From IMG/VR virus record IMGVR_UViG_3300010885_028659, positions 1 to 38,007 of that record: a DNA stretch of 38,007 nucleotides; one strand, written 5' to 3'. A program made the translations under genes and the position numbers. Under the pieces are notes generated by a model. That model was not told the DNA's origin, did not search any database, and saw only the letters and a program-made list of their open reading frames with translations. This stretch comes from a virus. Below, piece by piece: positions 17,301-25,900 of this stretch; the first letter of the stretch is position 1; each line of letters opens with the position of its first letter.

Positions 17301-20300
17301 AAGCAGAACAATATCGCCAGTATAATAATCAGTATAACTTACCCATTGTGGAATCTCGCTTACATTTACAAAGAAACCTGGTGCATAAAGTGAACCATTC
17401 CAATCTTGAGTTTTTGCGCCATCTACACGAAGACGGAACTGACGACTACCAACTTGCTCATCATAAAGAATATCATTGAACACTGTATTATTATCAAATA
17501 TAATAGTGTGTTCATACTGAACAATAGCAATATCTAAAAGATGTATACCTTTTTGTGCATTCTTCAATTCTATAGAGAATGTATTGTCATCACGATAAAC
17601 ACGATAATCACGACCTGTTAATGTTGTATTATCACTGTCTACAACTTTAGTATAGTTGTTTGTATTAGAAATAGTATCAACAATTCCATATGGTGATGAG
17701 AAATTAAGTTTAGTTCCAGCAGGTGTTAAACTGATTACAGTGTCATTACCCCAATTTTGTTGGTTCCAAAATAAAAATTCTTTTGCTGCAAGTGTCCAAT
17801 CACTTTGTGTTGTATTATCAGCAAGGAAGTTATTGAATGAAAAACCTTGGCTGGTTAGATAACGACCATAACTTACAAGAAAATCTACAACTTGTTGCTT
17901 GTTATTAAATATTGAACCATATGGATAAGATGCTACGGTATCTTCGCTGTCCTTGTAAATGATAGCGGTTTCACTTCCAACACTAATTCCATAGTTGTTG
18001 GCACTTACACGGCTAGGTATAGTCAAGAAGTACGGGCGTGCTTTGTCAAATCCAGTTACTTGATATCCACCAGTTACTTTTTTAACAATTACTGCACTAT
18101 ATACAGCACGAGCAACAGGAGCACTCTTGGTTACCTTAACACGATAGTTTTCTTGCGGAATAATAACACTACTGTTTGTGCTTTGTGGACTTACTTGGTC
18201 AGCAACAATAGTTAGATAACTCTTGTCTGTGTATGCACCCATCTTATAAACAAGATTGAATGTGCTGTTTCTAGCAATATTAATCCAATTCTCATTGACA
18301 TCTAAGTTATTGCTGACAAGATAATCACGAATCCAAACATTGATACCTGGTATATAATCATTAGCATCAGTAATACTGTAATCAAATACACGACTATTTG
18401 ACTTACTATTGATTATTTGATTTAAATTGCTGTTGTATGTTAAGTCACGAGTATTGTACTTTAGCGCACAGTATTCTGCTGGTCTTGCCAATGCCCATGC
18501 AATTTGTACTGCAAATGGATAGCTGCTGCTACGACGCCATGCAGTTTCTTGTGGACTTTGATCACCAACTCGCCAATTAAGTGCAGCATCATTTGAATTA
18601 TAATTTACCACAACGCTCTGTAGCGGTGGAAGTAGATTACCATGACTATCTACAGGTATGATCTTACTCAAGCCTGTGCGAGTATAACTGCTATTAATAT
18701 AACTTTTATTTGGCGCACCATTATAAACAAAACCAAGTTCTAAATCACCCCAGAGAACACTGTTTTCACTGCTATATGGCGCTGGACCATAGCGGTTATC
18801 CCACCATGTTGGTTTTTCTGCAAATCCTAGCATTTCCCAAGGATTGGTATGTGGACGATCAGTATCATAGAAATAATTATAGATACCACGCCAATAACCA
18901 GGCACAGAATTACCAAATATCTTATCAACACCGCTGCTATAATTGTAGGTGAATACATCATTGGATACAGTTGTATTTGTAAAGATATCTACATTGTTGG
19001 AATTACTCCAACGTAAATATTCTGAACTTAACAATTGTGTCCATTCAGGAAAACTATAATCACGCACACGGAATGCACCTGGTTCTACGCTTATTAAGTC
19101 ATAATCAGTATTGTTAGCATAATCAACTGTTAAATTGTTATAAACACGCTTTTCAAATTCAAGCAAGATATTATCACGATAGTCACCATATCCAACTGTG
19201 AAGCTGCCATCGTGACCAACGATACCAAGAATGCCATTGCCTTCACCTGATACTGCATATGTGTTATCGTAAACGATTTCAGGTTTAAATTTTGGATAAA
19301 CACCAAGTTTAGTTGGAGTAGCAGGTACGTTGCAACCTTGAGTTGATTTATATTCATTGGTAACGATTTTATCACCACGACTCAAAGTTACGCTGCTATT
19401 GATTACAATAGTAGCGCCAGATATAGTATAATCTACATTATTAATAAGCAATACGCCGTTTAGATAAACAAGAACTGCACGATATTCTTTTGTTGCATTT
19501 GTATAAGATTCTGTAAGGTTATATGTACGATAAGTTGTATTTTGAACAGTGTAACTATTTTCAACATAATTTTTTCCACCTGCTATCATATCAGTATAAT
19601 AGAATGTAGAATTGCTATTGGTTGTTTGCGCAAATTCACTTAAAATATCATCAATATTATCACGATAGTTAGATGGGTCGGGAAATTCTCGTTTATTAAT
19701 ATAGTCAAGCAATTGATTTTTGAATACTGCATAACTATCTGCACCAAAACGAATTGCTGCAATTGGATCAACATCATTGTTGGCATACATTAATGCGGCT
19801 GGTCGTAAACTTGCGCTATGTTGCAGCAATTTACCGCCAACATAGTTAAAGTTTAAATCACGGAAATTATTGCTGCCAGCAGGTTCACCTTGCAGATTTT
19901 GTAAATTATTACCAATTTCAATAAGGTGGTTACGAATTTGTCCAAGCGTAATAGTAGTAAATTCTGTATTCTCACTATTATTGGTTAAGTTGCGAGGCAT
20001 AGTATATGTTTGTTTATATGCGGCACTAGTGCCAAATATCTTTACGAATACTCTATCGCCCACAGAAAGATCATAGGTGAATACTATCTTACTAGTAATA
20101 GAACTTGTTTGTAGTGTATATGTGCCTTTTTGTAAAACATTATTAACATAAACAAATACGTTATTTTCATAATAACTGTTAGCGTATACAACACCTAAAT
20201 CAAAATTATTTTTCTGAACACCAGTTGCAGAAAAAGTTTTTGTTATATATTGTTTGCTCTTATCTTGAACACGATACCAACCATTGGCAAAGGTATAATT

Positions 20301-22919
20301 ATTCCAATCCTTGATAACCGCAGCATATCCAATGTTTACATTTAATACTTTGTCTGCTTGGTTTAGATTATAGTTAAAAGTTTCTGTTTGGTAATAGTTG
20401 TCAAATACAATATCACCGAGATTACCAATACTTTTATAAACTAACGGAAATCCAAGTTCACTATCACGAGCACCAGTTCCAACTGCATATCCAAATAGTT
20501 TAGAACCAGCAAAAGAGCTACTTGGGTATAGTGATTGATCACTTAAACTATAACCATTGCTGTCAATAATATCAAATAGCGGAAATTGCGGACGACTATT
20601 GCGAATCTGAGCACGAGTCCAACTGCCATTTGCATAATAATACATATTACCTTGGTCAACTACACCTTCCATAGCAACAACGGTGTCGCCATCAGCAAAT
20701 GTGTCGATGGGAATTAAATGTACTTGGTCTGCACTGTTATCAAAGGTTATTGTAGTTCCACTAGGAATTTCAGCAATAGTATTATTGCTTATTGTAACAA
20801 CGCCATTTGTGCTATCAAGTGCAACAATGGTGGTATGTGGAGGAATATAATTTAATAGAGTTACTGACTGTCCAATTGCCAAATTAGTAAAAGTATTAAC
20901 AAATAATTTATTTGTTCCACTATTGACAAATGCGTTTGTTGCAACGTTATAACTTGAAGTTGCACGAGTTCTGTTATTTTGAACACGATAAAGTGTTTTG
21001 CGAACATCAGGGTTCGTATCATTAATAAATGCAACTGTAACGCCATTTAGTAACTGTATACCATCAGTATTATAAACATATCGGTTATTTGCTGAATCAT
21101 AAACTGTTTTTGGTATAGCAAAATTATTAAAACCTTCAATTTGTGCAAAGGCATCCGTGGTTTTACTATCGATACAAGTTACAGAACCACGATAATTTGT
21201 TCCATAGTTGAATAGTTTATAATTTGGCAAGAACTCAACAATCGGGCGTTTTGCTTGCTGTGTTGCATCAAATGCATAGGTTCCATTATTTTTCTCTGCT
21301 GCATATTGTAGCACATCACGATGGAACCAACGATTATTGCGACTCCAACTATTGCCATCTACGCTAGCACGATTTATTGTAATATAATCTTTTTCTTCTG
21401 GACTATTAGTTGTCCCATCATATCCTGTTTCATCATATCCACGACTGTTACCAAATGAACTGCCAAGATTTGTATTGATAGTTTCAGGAGTAACTAAAGT
21501 ATCATATTTTATAAGTTTGATACTGCTGCCAACGCCTTCAACAATATATTCATTGCCTTGATATTCAGCAGGCAGTACATAACCAGTAAACTTTACCTTA
21601 AGTCCACTTGTAAACTGTACCCCATTTGGACTTGTGTAATTTGGACGACCGATAATATCATCAACATTGAGCAAACTCTGTGGATCAGGTTCAACAAGTT
21701 GAATTTCACCATAGATAAGAGGATTATCTTGGTCAACATAAAAAAGAACGCTTTGTTGTGCACTTAGTGTTGGAAATTTAGTGATTACATTTACTGAACT
21801 CTTGTAAGCATAAACGTGACCATATACATCGCCTTGACCAACGAATACTTTATAAAGCGGAGTCCAATCAGTAACATAACTTAATGACATCGTTCTATTA
21901 GATTGAACATTGATTTGCCAAATGCCAGTGCGTTGACTGCTTGGAACGCTTCCCCAACCAGTGGTTGAGGTCAGTACAATATACTTTGTATCAAATGCAC
22001 GAACACCATCTAAACCGTTAGTTAAAATAAAATCATCATAATTTTGACCTTGAAGTTGTTGATAGGTCACGCCATCAACGATCATATCAACGCTTTGTGC
22101 TAGGGTTGGATAGCTTAACAAATAATCTTGTGCGGTTGATTGTGGCACATTAAATGTGATAGTTCCAGTATCAACACCGTTATTAGTTACACCCAATACT
22201 TGACGAGTAGAGATATTGTTTTGAACACTGCTTACGCCGCTGGTTCCAATTTCAGTTTGAATCCATAATTTATGTCCGCCCTGACTAATATTAAATTCAT
22301 AAGTGCCACCACGAACTAGGGTAATGGTTGGATTAATAACAGTGGTATAACCATCAACAGTGTATCCACTAATGCCTAGCGCAGCACTTTGAAGTTCTGT
22401 TTCATTATTAGCAACATAACTGTTGCGATGGAAATAATAATTTTTTTCAGTAGCAACGCCACTTGCAGTTACATCAACTGTTTGTGGTCCATTTGGCACC
22501 CAATAGTACTGACGATGATTTGTAATCTTGTCAAGGTCTATAAACCCATTGTAACTATAATAACGATTTTTAAACAAACGTTCATGGTCATTGTTAATGC
22601 CGCCATCAGCAACAATCTGGTTTAGCAAATCTACATAATTATAAACATTATTAATTTTATAAGTGTTTGTTCCAAGTTGGCGCTTCCATAGTACAATGCC
22701 TGGTTCAAGTTGATAAAATTGACTATAATTGTCGCCTTCTGCAATATAATAATCATTCTTATTAAACACTGGACTTTGATCTTGCTGACCAATATAACCA
22801 TAAAATTTCTTAAGATTTGGTTCTTGAATCAACGGATCAAGAGTTGCATTTAAGAAACGTTTATTGGATAACGTCTTGAATACTGAGGGTAGAAAAACTT
22901 CACTTTTACGCTTTGCCAT
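8400..22919 (-). CDS. 7: Giant baseplate wedge protein, gp7-like (4839 residues)
   Basis: An uninterrupted 14.5-kb frame for a ~530-kDa protein, directly after gp6 as gp7 is in T4 (1032 residues there). The marine gp7-like signature is clear. Near the N-terminus are LSNKRFLNATLDPLIQEPNL, FYQLEPGIVLWKR and ITNHRQYYWVPNGP (to ~130). Further on come LPVYLPQPENTVTDFFSEVK (~3730), VWSYYAPISGMAGRDLAQV (~4015), DINVDGGAFTDTYSSHAPEE (~4105) and the C-terminal YRIFKDLNDN and GVVVINGERITYGL. Inserted modules include seven FG-GAP-like repeats (F2275, F2327, F2625, F2749, F2879, F3036, Y3124), three CBM5/12-like units (W1859, W3923, W3967), two GGSGY units (~3830 to 3900), five GIPxGT units and about eight beta-sandwich repeats. 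No membrane segments. Its core role should be to start wedge assembly; the inserted domains may reach the cell surface. Confidence 0.85.
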   Translation of the reverse strand: MAKRKSEVFLPSVFKTLSNKRFLNATLDPLIQEPNLKKFYGYIGQQDQSPVFNKNDYYIAEGDNYSQFYQLEPGIVLWKRQLGTNTYKINNVYNYVDLLNQIVADGGINNDHERLFKNRYYSYNGFIDLDKITNHRQYYWVPNGPQTVDVTASGVATEKNYYFHRNSYVANNETELQSAALGISGYTVDGYTTVINPTITLVRGGTYEFNISQGGHKLWIQTEIGTSGVSSVQNNISTRQVLGVTNNGVDTGTITFNVPQSTAQDYLLSYPTLAQSVDMIVDGVTYQQLQGQNYDDFILTNGLDGVRAFDTKYIVLTSTTGWGSVPSSQRTGIWQINVQSNRTMSLSYVTDWTPLYKVFVGQGDVYGHVYAYKSSVNVITKFPTLSAQQSVLFYVDQDNPLIYGEIQLVEPDPQSLLNVDDIIGRPNYTSPNGVQFTSGLKVKFTGYVLPAEYQGNEYIVEGVGSSIKLIKYDTLVTPETINTNLGSSFGNSRGYDETGYDGTTNSPEEKDYITINRASVDGNSWSRNNRWFHRDVLQYAAEKNNGTYAFDATQQAKRPIVEFLPNYKLFNYGTNYRGSVTCIDSKTTDAFAQIEGFNNFAIPKTVYDSANNRYVYNTDGIQLLNGVTVAFINDTNPDVRKTLYRVQNNRTRATSSYNVATNAFVNSGTNKLFVNTFTNLAIGQSVTLLNYIPPHTTIVALDSTNGVVTISNNTIAEIPSGTTITFDNSADQVHLIPIDTFADGDTVVAMEGVVDQGNMYYYANGSWTRAQIRNSRPQFPLFDIIDSNGYSLSDQSLYPSSSFAGSKLFGYAVGTGARDSELGFPLVYKSIGNLGDIVFDNYYQTETFNYNLNQADKVLNVNIGYAAVIKDWNNYTFANGWYRVQDKSKQYITKTFSATGVQKNNFDLGVVYANSYYENNVFVYVNNVLQKGTYTLQTSSITSKIVFTYDLSVGDRVFVKIFGTSAAYKQTYTMPRNLTNNSENTEFTTITLGQIRNHLIEIGNNLQNLQGEPAGSNNFRDLNFNYVGGKLLQHSASLRPAALMYANNDVDPIAAIRFGADSYAVFKNQLLDYINKREFPDPSNYRDNIDDILSEFAQTTNSNSTFYYTDMIAGGKNYVENSYTVQNTTYRTYNLTESYTNATKEYRAVLVYLNGVLLINNVDYTISGATIVINSSVTLSRGDKIVTNEYKSTQGCNVPATPTKLGVYPKFKPEIVYDNTYAVSGEGNGILGIVGHDGSFTVGYGDYRDNILLEFEKRVYNNLTVDYANNTDYDLISVEPGAFRVRDYSFPEWTQLLSSEYLRWSNSNNVDIFTNTTVSNDVFTYNYSSGVDKIFGNSVPGYWRGIYNYFYDTDRPHTNPWEMLGFAEKPTWWDNRYGPAPYSSENSVLWGDLELGFVYNGAPNKSYINSSYTRTGLSKIIPVDSHGNLLPPLQSVVVNYNSNDAALNWRVGDQSPQETAWRRSSSYPFAVQIAWALARPAEYCALKYNTRDLTYNSNLNQIINSKSNSRVFDYSITDANDYIPGINVWIRDYLVSNNLDVNENWINIARNSTFNLVYKMGAYTDKSYLTIVADQVSPQSTNSSVIIPQENYRVKVTKSAPVARAVYSAVIVKKVTGGYQVTGFDKARPYFLTIPSRVSANNYGISVGSETAIIYKDSEDTVASYPYGSIFNNKQQVVDFLVSYGRYLTSQGFSFNNFLADNTTQSDWTLAAKEFLFWNQQNWGNDTVISLTPAGTKLNFSSPYGIVDTISNTNNYTKVVDSDNTTLTGRDYRVYRDDNTFSIELKNAQKGIHLLDIAIVQYEHTIIFDNNTVFNDILYDEQVGSRQFRLRVDGAKTQDWNGSLYAPGFFVNVSEIPQWVSYTDYYTGDIVLLKNQYFAAQKFIPGTQKFAISDWYPINGSLLDKELIPNMASGAAQFANFHNPDAADLNSAADLLGKHETGFTSRQYFTDLGLDITSQYKFYLGMIAQKGTQAVLNAFLRNQQKRIDSDIRISEQWAIKLGNYGGTANTDKLEFSIGNSIAINNQYLFEFTNQSDARSDIYNTVKPSDLVIRPRTYKTNIFAQTEPSKQIIPYAGPVNTADVSATVFDISKIYNISGLNTVMGESSKVWIAADSGNQWGVYRLSQTGRVFVIGVSHTSPTELTFTTNSAHNLVNLDYVMLRNAKINSAQSTSSIADLSGFYRISAVTNTTFTVKINNNVTISSGQLNAQLFKLINVRYSTVNDFAAFVPVRGWQTGEIVYIDNGPDGYAVKQNTNSWVYNDTRSPVFTKPTDNFGSSVKINHNQGFAVVGASSRNTTGQAFVYGKKQDDTWQEIGILTPANSSASFGANVDINGNDIAIIAAPSGNKGIVYTAVVNSQQVSLNQAIHYDNLYVLSAGFSTSNSYILISPTATLSTTANIAQTASYSLANFAVGMKVVGAGIPSGTTIANLTPVAALNDITMSKNATLKFSDAATILTANSSIFTTLYANITSSNANVYIGNTGQSITGIVANTMPVLGNGIPVGTYIKSISNITGYKVLTLSSNVTTPTGNLLTFVGSNLGITQSITSAATTTNNSHFIVNGYQSLYGVANGQPIVGANIANGTVISNLSIGSAYNLIGLTNAATISANQKIGIYPNVTPSSAFGTSISASGDGNWLFIGEPATNSVYVYKYSNVAVAATSTRTGDGSSTSFSYPINATGLNLSARDIKVYVNSVLKVPGLDYIKTPSQESITFDVAPPNNSIINLIYESSFTEVNRIITDDPEVSGFGTSVSTNNDGRIVVIGAPGSTATTDTSYTNAGKTYVFERTAENFVATGTTSTFQLSNALVGLTTITTPNVITHPSVTVDGANVAATFNYTTNQVVLAAIPSSGSIVNVETNQFIPIKIATTDVGQQNSNFGQAVKLSQNGSLAFSSAPGYSQSSSQNGAVYRLVNVPRMYGNIVGNKTNFIVTANSSIRINDYLVTFGQTLRPPYSTIYYNSDVYQAANTINAAKIPYITAGVISNGAIYISSSDLHSTSKIYMRNEYGNPLSTMGIDQWQSVQKMFNPLVQDTARFGEILSISPDANTLVVGSTLSNTRITTTFDSAKTTFDRATVRYVDIVYRSGAAHVYEYQTSATETASDQGSFAYATLLNDKFAGALDRYASGVDISNNFILVGAPYAKILGNNTGAMYVYYNKNAQPIWKNIRSEGEKFDSRIVERVYLYNTKSSRLIADLPVYDLTHGALPNSAESYIDYTINYDPAVYNHVPTTVSFAYDRKNAWGSEKVGTLWWDTNSIKYYDASQGNTLEKFNKWGLAFPASTVTIYEWIESDQLPKDYATSYPLTQPLYTVNDVYSSQIVIDENTGQPVTKYYFWIHNSTNSTNSSRPSALELQSYIANARNSSEPFAAIVGTNAFAVFNAQNIITDDTNLVIEYKDTLKPQLVHSEWTMFDDGTDLGVAIEFINKLNDSLTGQDASGRIIPDPNLPIGQKYGMDTAPRQSLFNNQYFARQLYVEKINNICKTYPMVLTRSEAIAALNNSDPLPSSGTYKTVVANITELGYLDKNTYAAGDSVLVLQDSNTHNNGWSLNRLIVKFPNTRSWETYQVQTYNLNDYWSYSDWYSANYNPLVPITTSVDNESDISQLSLNVNDIIYVRNSTNGGWKIVLVNYANLELLAQQNATIQFKENLYSQVAAGQGFQTSSFQAVGFDTDSNLEFNRIFDVVTNYLLTNEYRTEYKQTLTLMIDTIASQHLQTDWMMKTSFVDLYHRVRGLDQLPVYLPQPENTVTDFFSEVKPFHTKLKQYVAKYDNNNALDYAYTNATDFDLQPYYNTVIKKYRSPQLGNTLDTTILATQALYQPWVINHKYNVRLVDIVDGGSGYDGTTEVLINGDGTGATARAYIVNGAVNTIVVTNNGVNYTYATVQINGVGTGAKAVAIVGNGLTRTLDTYIKFDRISYFNTVIDWAANTAYTINTVIVYEAQPYRVITNHTSGSTFDFTKFVELRVKVWYPQTLYAINDVVVYKNTSYVATETFTSNLNFDTASLVAYNGLWLDNACDRVWSYYAPISGMAGRDLAQVMVGIEYSGNQILGPAFNQTPGYDVNNYDSIAYDLATKDVENVYDVYGSQTEDTIIRSLFTDTGLGLRPQDINVDGGAFTDTYSSHAPEEFVPSIINDTLDIKVKTLPIQNGGPDIKIFTSNYVGSKTFSFDPLVTGVDYPLGGIEKFYVIDRALGPIAETYHYTINYQTKTITTVYEPQVGTFFYVMMFGSNGESPIFDQDYYADGVQTDFNIDDSTLNSVEQAYVKVNGIKVDNWTLVNKLENSRGILAVRFNTAPNANDYVQVHLYGVPLGTRAYSEIYEQTFVITSANYPTGYNFTIDNPEIYAQPISAYAIVRLNGSDLLPPQQTYNIGDGITKNFSLTNSWVENIANITDAEVMVLIDNVLQTNNIDYTIYHDPTNVAMPIVQFTVAPNSGSLIVFSDSSQSDFKIYDGNQLWINPAVNISIPSKLTVFTQGNHDVNQQYTKLFSGDTNNTSVIDNGLDTTGFDTVGFDNELSNFIGTIYYTLPRAVTNINQLYMTLKSPNTTGGLPLLPYRDFRLVTPTIVVLSSELTISSTSVIGVRIFGEPVRETTLEYRIFKDLNDNTRYYAVRSARETFLAANLHITDQWIYVSDITTLQSPEPITNTAGVVVINGERITYGLIDTVNKRLGNVRRSTGGTGAANLYVSGTRVIDSSSTLEIPNSRDTYVVTPNDTYLGGGATNVKFISANAYSGTNVIALNDITNISLNQYVFSNISGIIPSNTTVTNIYKGNSSVKLSANLTANLTTKSTGNLLLSNTVSFVTSILVTANSTIKQGKIFTNFNESLQSSTTQYAQFIRATK
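10900..11160 (-). other. Tandem CBM5/12-like modules in the giant wedge protein
   Basis: Two adjacent units (W3923: DWAANTAYTINTVIVYEAQP then YRVITNH; W3967: VWYPQTLYAINDVVVYKNTS then YVATETF) show the W----Y-----V-Y----Y-a pattern of chitin-binding type 5/12 modules. A third copy lies apart at about 17350-17240 (W1859). Sugar binding is an inference from the aromatic pattern. Confidence 0.55.
13440..16110 (-). other. FG-GAP-like seven-repeat propeller region within the giant wedge protein
   Basis: Seven units follow the integrin-alpha FG-GAP pattern, FG--V-------ivvGAP-----G-vyVy. Examples are NFGSSVKINHNQGFAVVGAS, SFGANVDINGNDIAIIAAPS, AFGTSISASGDGNWLFIGEP, GFGTSVSTNNDGRIVVIGAP and DRYASGVDISNNFILVGAPY. 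Spacings are 52, 298, 124, 130, 157 and 88 residues. The long gaps are filled by three GIPxGT units (15085-15695) and two beta-sandwich modules (14330-14550 and 14720-14940). Seven units would close one beta-propeller. The fold is inferred by pattern. Confidence 0.7.
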
Positions 22920-22921
22920 TA

Positions 22922-25900
22922 TTAATAACTCACATAGTACTGACCGATGCCAGCACTGTTAATACCACTTAACACACCTTGGACTATTTGAACATTCTCA
23001 ACAGTTGCTGCACTTAAAAATAATTCATTTGGTTGACAACGAATTTCGTATAAACTACCAAAATAACTATTAATATCAGCAGGAATTAGCACAATAGAAC
23101 TTATATAATCACTTAATTGTTTATGAAGATAACCAGAAAGTTCACTGAAATAGAAAGTATCTCCAAAATCCCAGTTATCTAAGCTGAAATATGCATTTAC
23201 CGTATCAATGACACGACTTTTAACTTCAGTATCACTTAGCGTAGTGCTAGGATTTTTAACAACTTGGAAATTTGCTCGTAAACTTGGAATAGCCTTTGTA
23301 CCAAATAACAATTTATATACGCCTGCATTCAATATCATTTCATCACTTATCATTTTATAATTAAACAATCCGCTATAAGAACTGTTTAATTGAACACTAT
23401 CAAGGTCAGCAGGTTTAGCAACTACGCCAGTGGTATCAAGAACGTAATTACGATATGCTTCGTCATAACTGCGTGTTAAAATATAGGTGTCAATAAGATT
23501 AGTTGCCGCAGGATCAAGACGACGAGTATTTTCAGCATTGTGTTGATATTCAAATACTAAATCTTGACGACCTATATACGCATAATAATTTGCGGTAACA
23601 TCAACTACTGTTACAACACCATTTACAGATTGTATTTGATAGAATGAATCTTCTGATAATGCATAAAAGACAGTTCCTACTGGAAAACTATTACGAACAT
23701 AGTTAATATCACTATAAGTTTTATAAATTGAATTTACTGCACCTGTTGGCGATAACTGCAAACGAAGCAAGTTATCACTGTCAATATATGTATTATAAAA
23801 TATATAATTCATACCATCTGTAGTCTCAGTGAATATATCTGGATCGGTTGGCAACTTGCTAGTATTACTAATAGGATAAGTTACATAGATGCGTGTGCTA
23901 TCAGTATAACCATCATTTAATACTACATTTTTATAAATGTTCATATTAACTTCACGGGAAATTCCACTGTTTACAGTTAATAATCTTATATTATCTTTAA
24001 CAATAGTATTTGTTGCTGCATCATAAACAGGCAATGGACTTGTTCCGATAAAAGATACTTGCTTGCCACTGCCAAATACAAAGTCAAGTTGACGATATGT
24101 TACTGTGTATCTTACCCCATCAGTTGTAAAATACATTAACCAACTGCTATCATTCGTTGAATATTGTGAAGCAAGATCAAATTGTGGTAGTTGATTGCTA
24201 GTACCCATATTGACGCTGCTTATAGGAATAATTGTCCACGGGTCACTTGTTGTGCTTGCAGTTTTATTATAATCATAAACTAAACCAAATTCAGTTTTGT
24301 TTAGAATATAATTGGTCATAGCATTAATTGTTGTATTTTGAATAGTAGTTGCAAAGGTTGTATACACACGACTAACAATAGCGCCGGTTGGAATACTTTC
24401 ACTCAGCGTAACTGCACCAATATTACGACCAGCAACCAACACAGTACTTGCACCAGTTCCAGTGACATTTTGAATACTTGCCCAAATAACGGTACGATCA
24501 CTTGTTAGCGTTGGATTACCGTTTACAAGCGTATTAGTAGCATCAAAATAATAACCAGTTGGTGCAGTAAATTTAATCAAGCTGTTAGTGTTTAAAAACT
24601 TACGATAATTTGTAATACTGCTGCCAATTTGCACAGGAGTTTTGGTAGTATCGCTAGGGTCTAGGAAGAAACCTGTACTTGTTGTGGTATCATCAGTACT
24701 GCGAGTCCAAGTAGTTGGCTGCAACACAGTAAAATCAAGTGGTGTCCAATTTTCATAATAGAACTGACGCATTGGATAATCTTGGATAATAGGAGTAATT
24801 TGGTTATTAATAACCTTTAAGATGTCATTGCGACTATTATAGGTAAAATGAAAACTTTGCACAAAATCATCTTTATAAAACACACCATCACGAGCATAAA
24901 GATCAGTAGATGTATATTTTCCAGTTGGGTCAGTGATATCTAAACCACGAGACACGCCACTAGCAAAACGATTTACAGATTTTACTTTTACGATATCGCT
25001 ATAGCTTGTGTATGGGAAAGTATTATAATCTTCGCCATTAACCATACGATTTTGTGCATAATATGCTTGTGGGGCTTTTTGCTTAATATCATTTGTCAAG
25101 TCACGACGTGAAGAATTGCTTACAGTATATTGTAGGCTAGCACCAATAGTAAGAGTTTCTGGGCGACCATTAGCACTGATATAAGGAATAGCCACACTAA
25201 TATTTGCCATATCACTTGGAGCAATGCGATAAGTTAAGCCATTTGATACACGATAATATGCACGATAGTTGCCAAGTGGAATTTCACTGAAACTTCCATC
25301 GCCAAATACAAGATCAATTTGGTCATTAATACGAGTGTTTACACTATAAAGTGTGCGAATACCACGAGCAGTAGAATTGTAAATGGCGTTTGTACCAGAA
25401 GTACTTGCAACCTTTGTCCATTCATTACCAATGGTACCATTAGTAATTTCATACATCCAGATATCACTGTTATTAATGTTGGCTACGTCAATCCCAAATA
25501 CACGATTGGCTACTTTTTCAGTAATAGAAAAATCAGTAGAATTTAACACACCTTGCTTAAAGAATAAGAAGAATCCTGTGTTATGACTTGCATTACCACG
25601 ACTATCATTTTGATAGATGATACCAAATTGTCCACGTGTGCCAGGATCATATTCACTAATTGTGTCACTTGTTAAGATATTTGCACTTACTACTTCAAAG
25701 TTAGTTGCAACATCGCCTACTAATGCGCCAAAAGTAAAGATAGGTAGAATAGTATTTGGAACTGCAATGTTATATTGTTCAGTCTTGATACCATTAATAG
25801 TCTTGCTAGCATAAGGTTTACCAACTTTCTGGCTCTTATTGATAGCAGCATTCATAATTTGTGTAAATTGATTTACCCAACTTGCATTATTAGCATCATT

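Noticed and set aside
19130-19378. Minus-strand 82-codon frame inside the giant gene
   Set aside because: It is an out-of-frame shadow within the 14.5-kb coding frame, with no own start signal.
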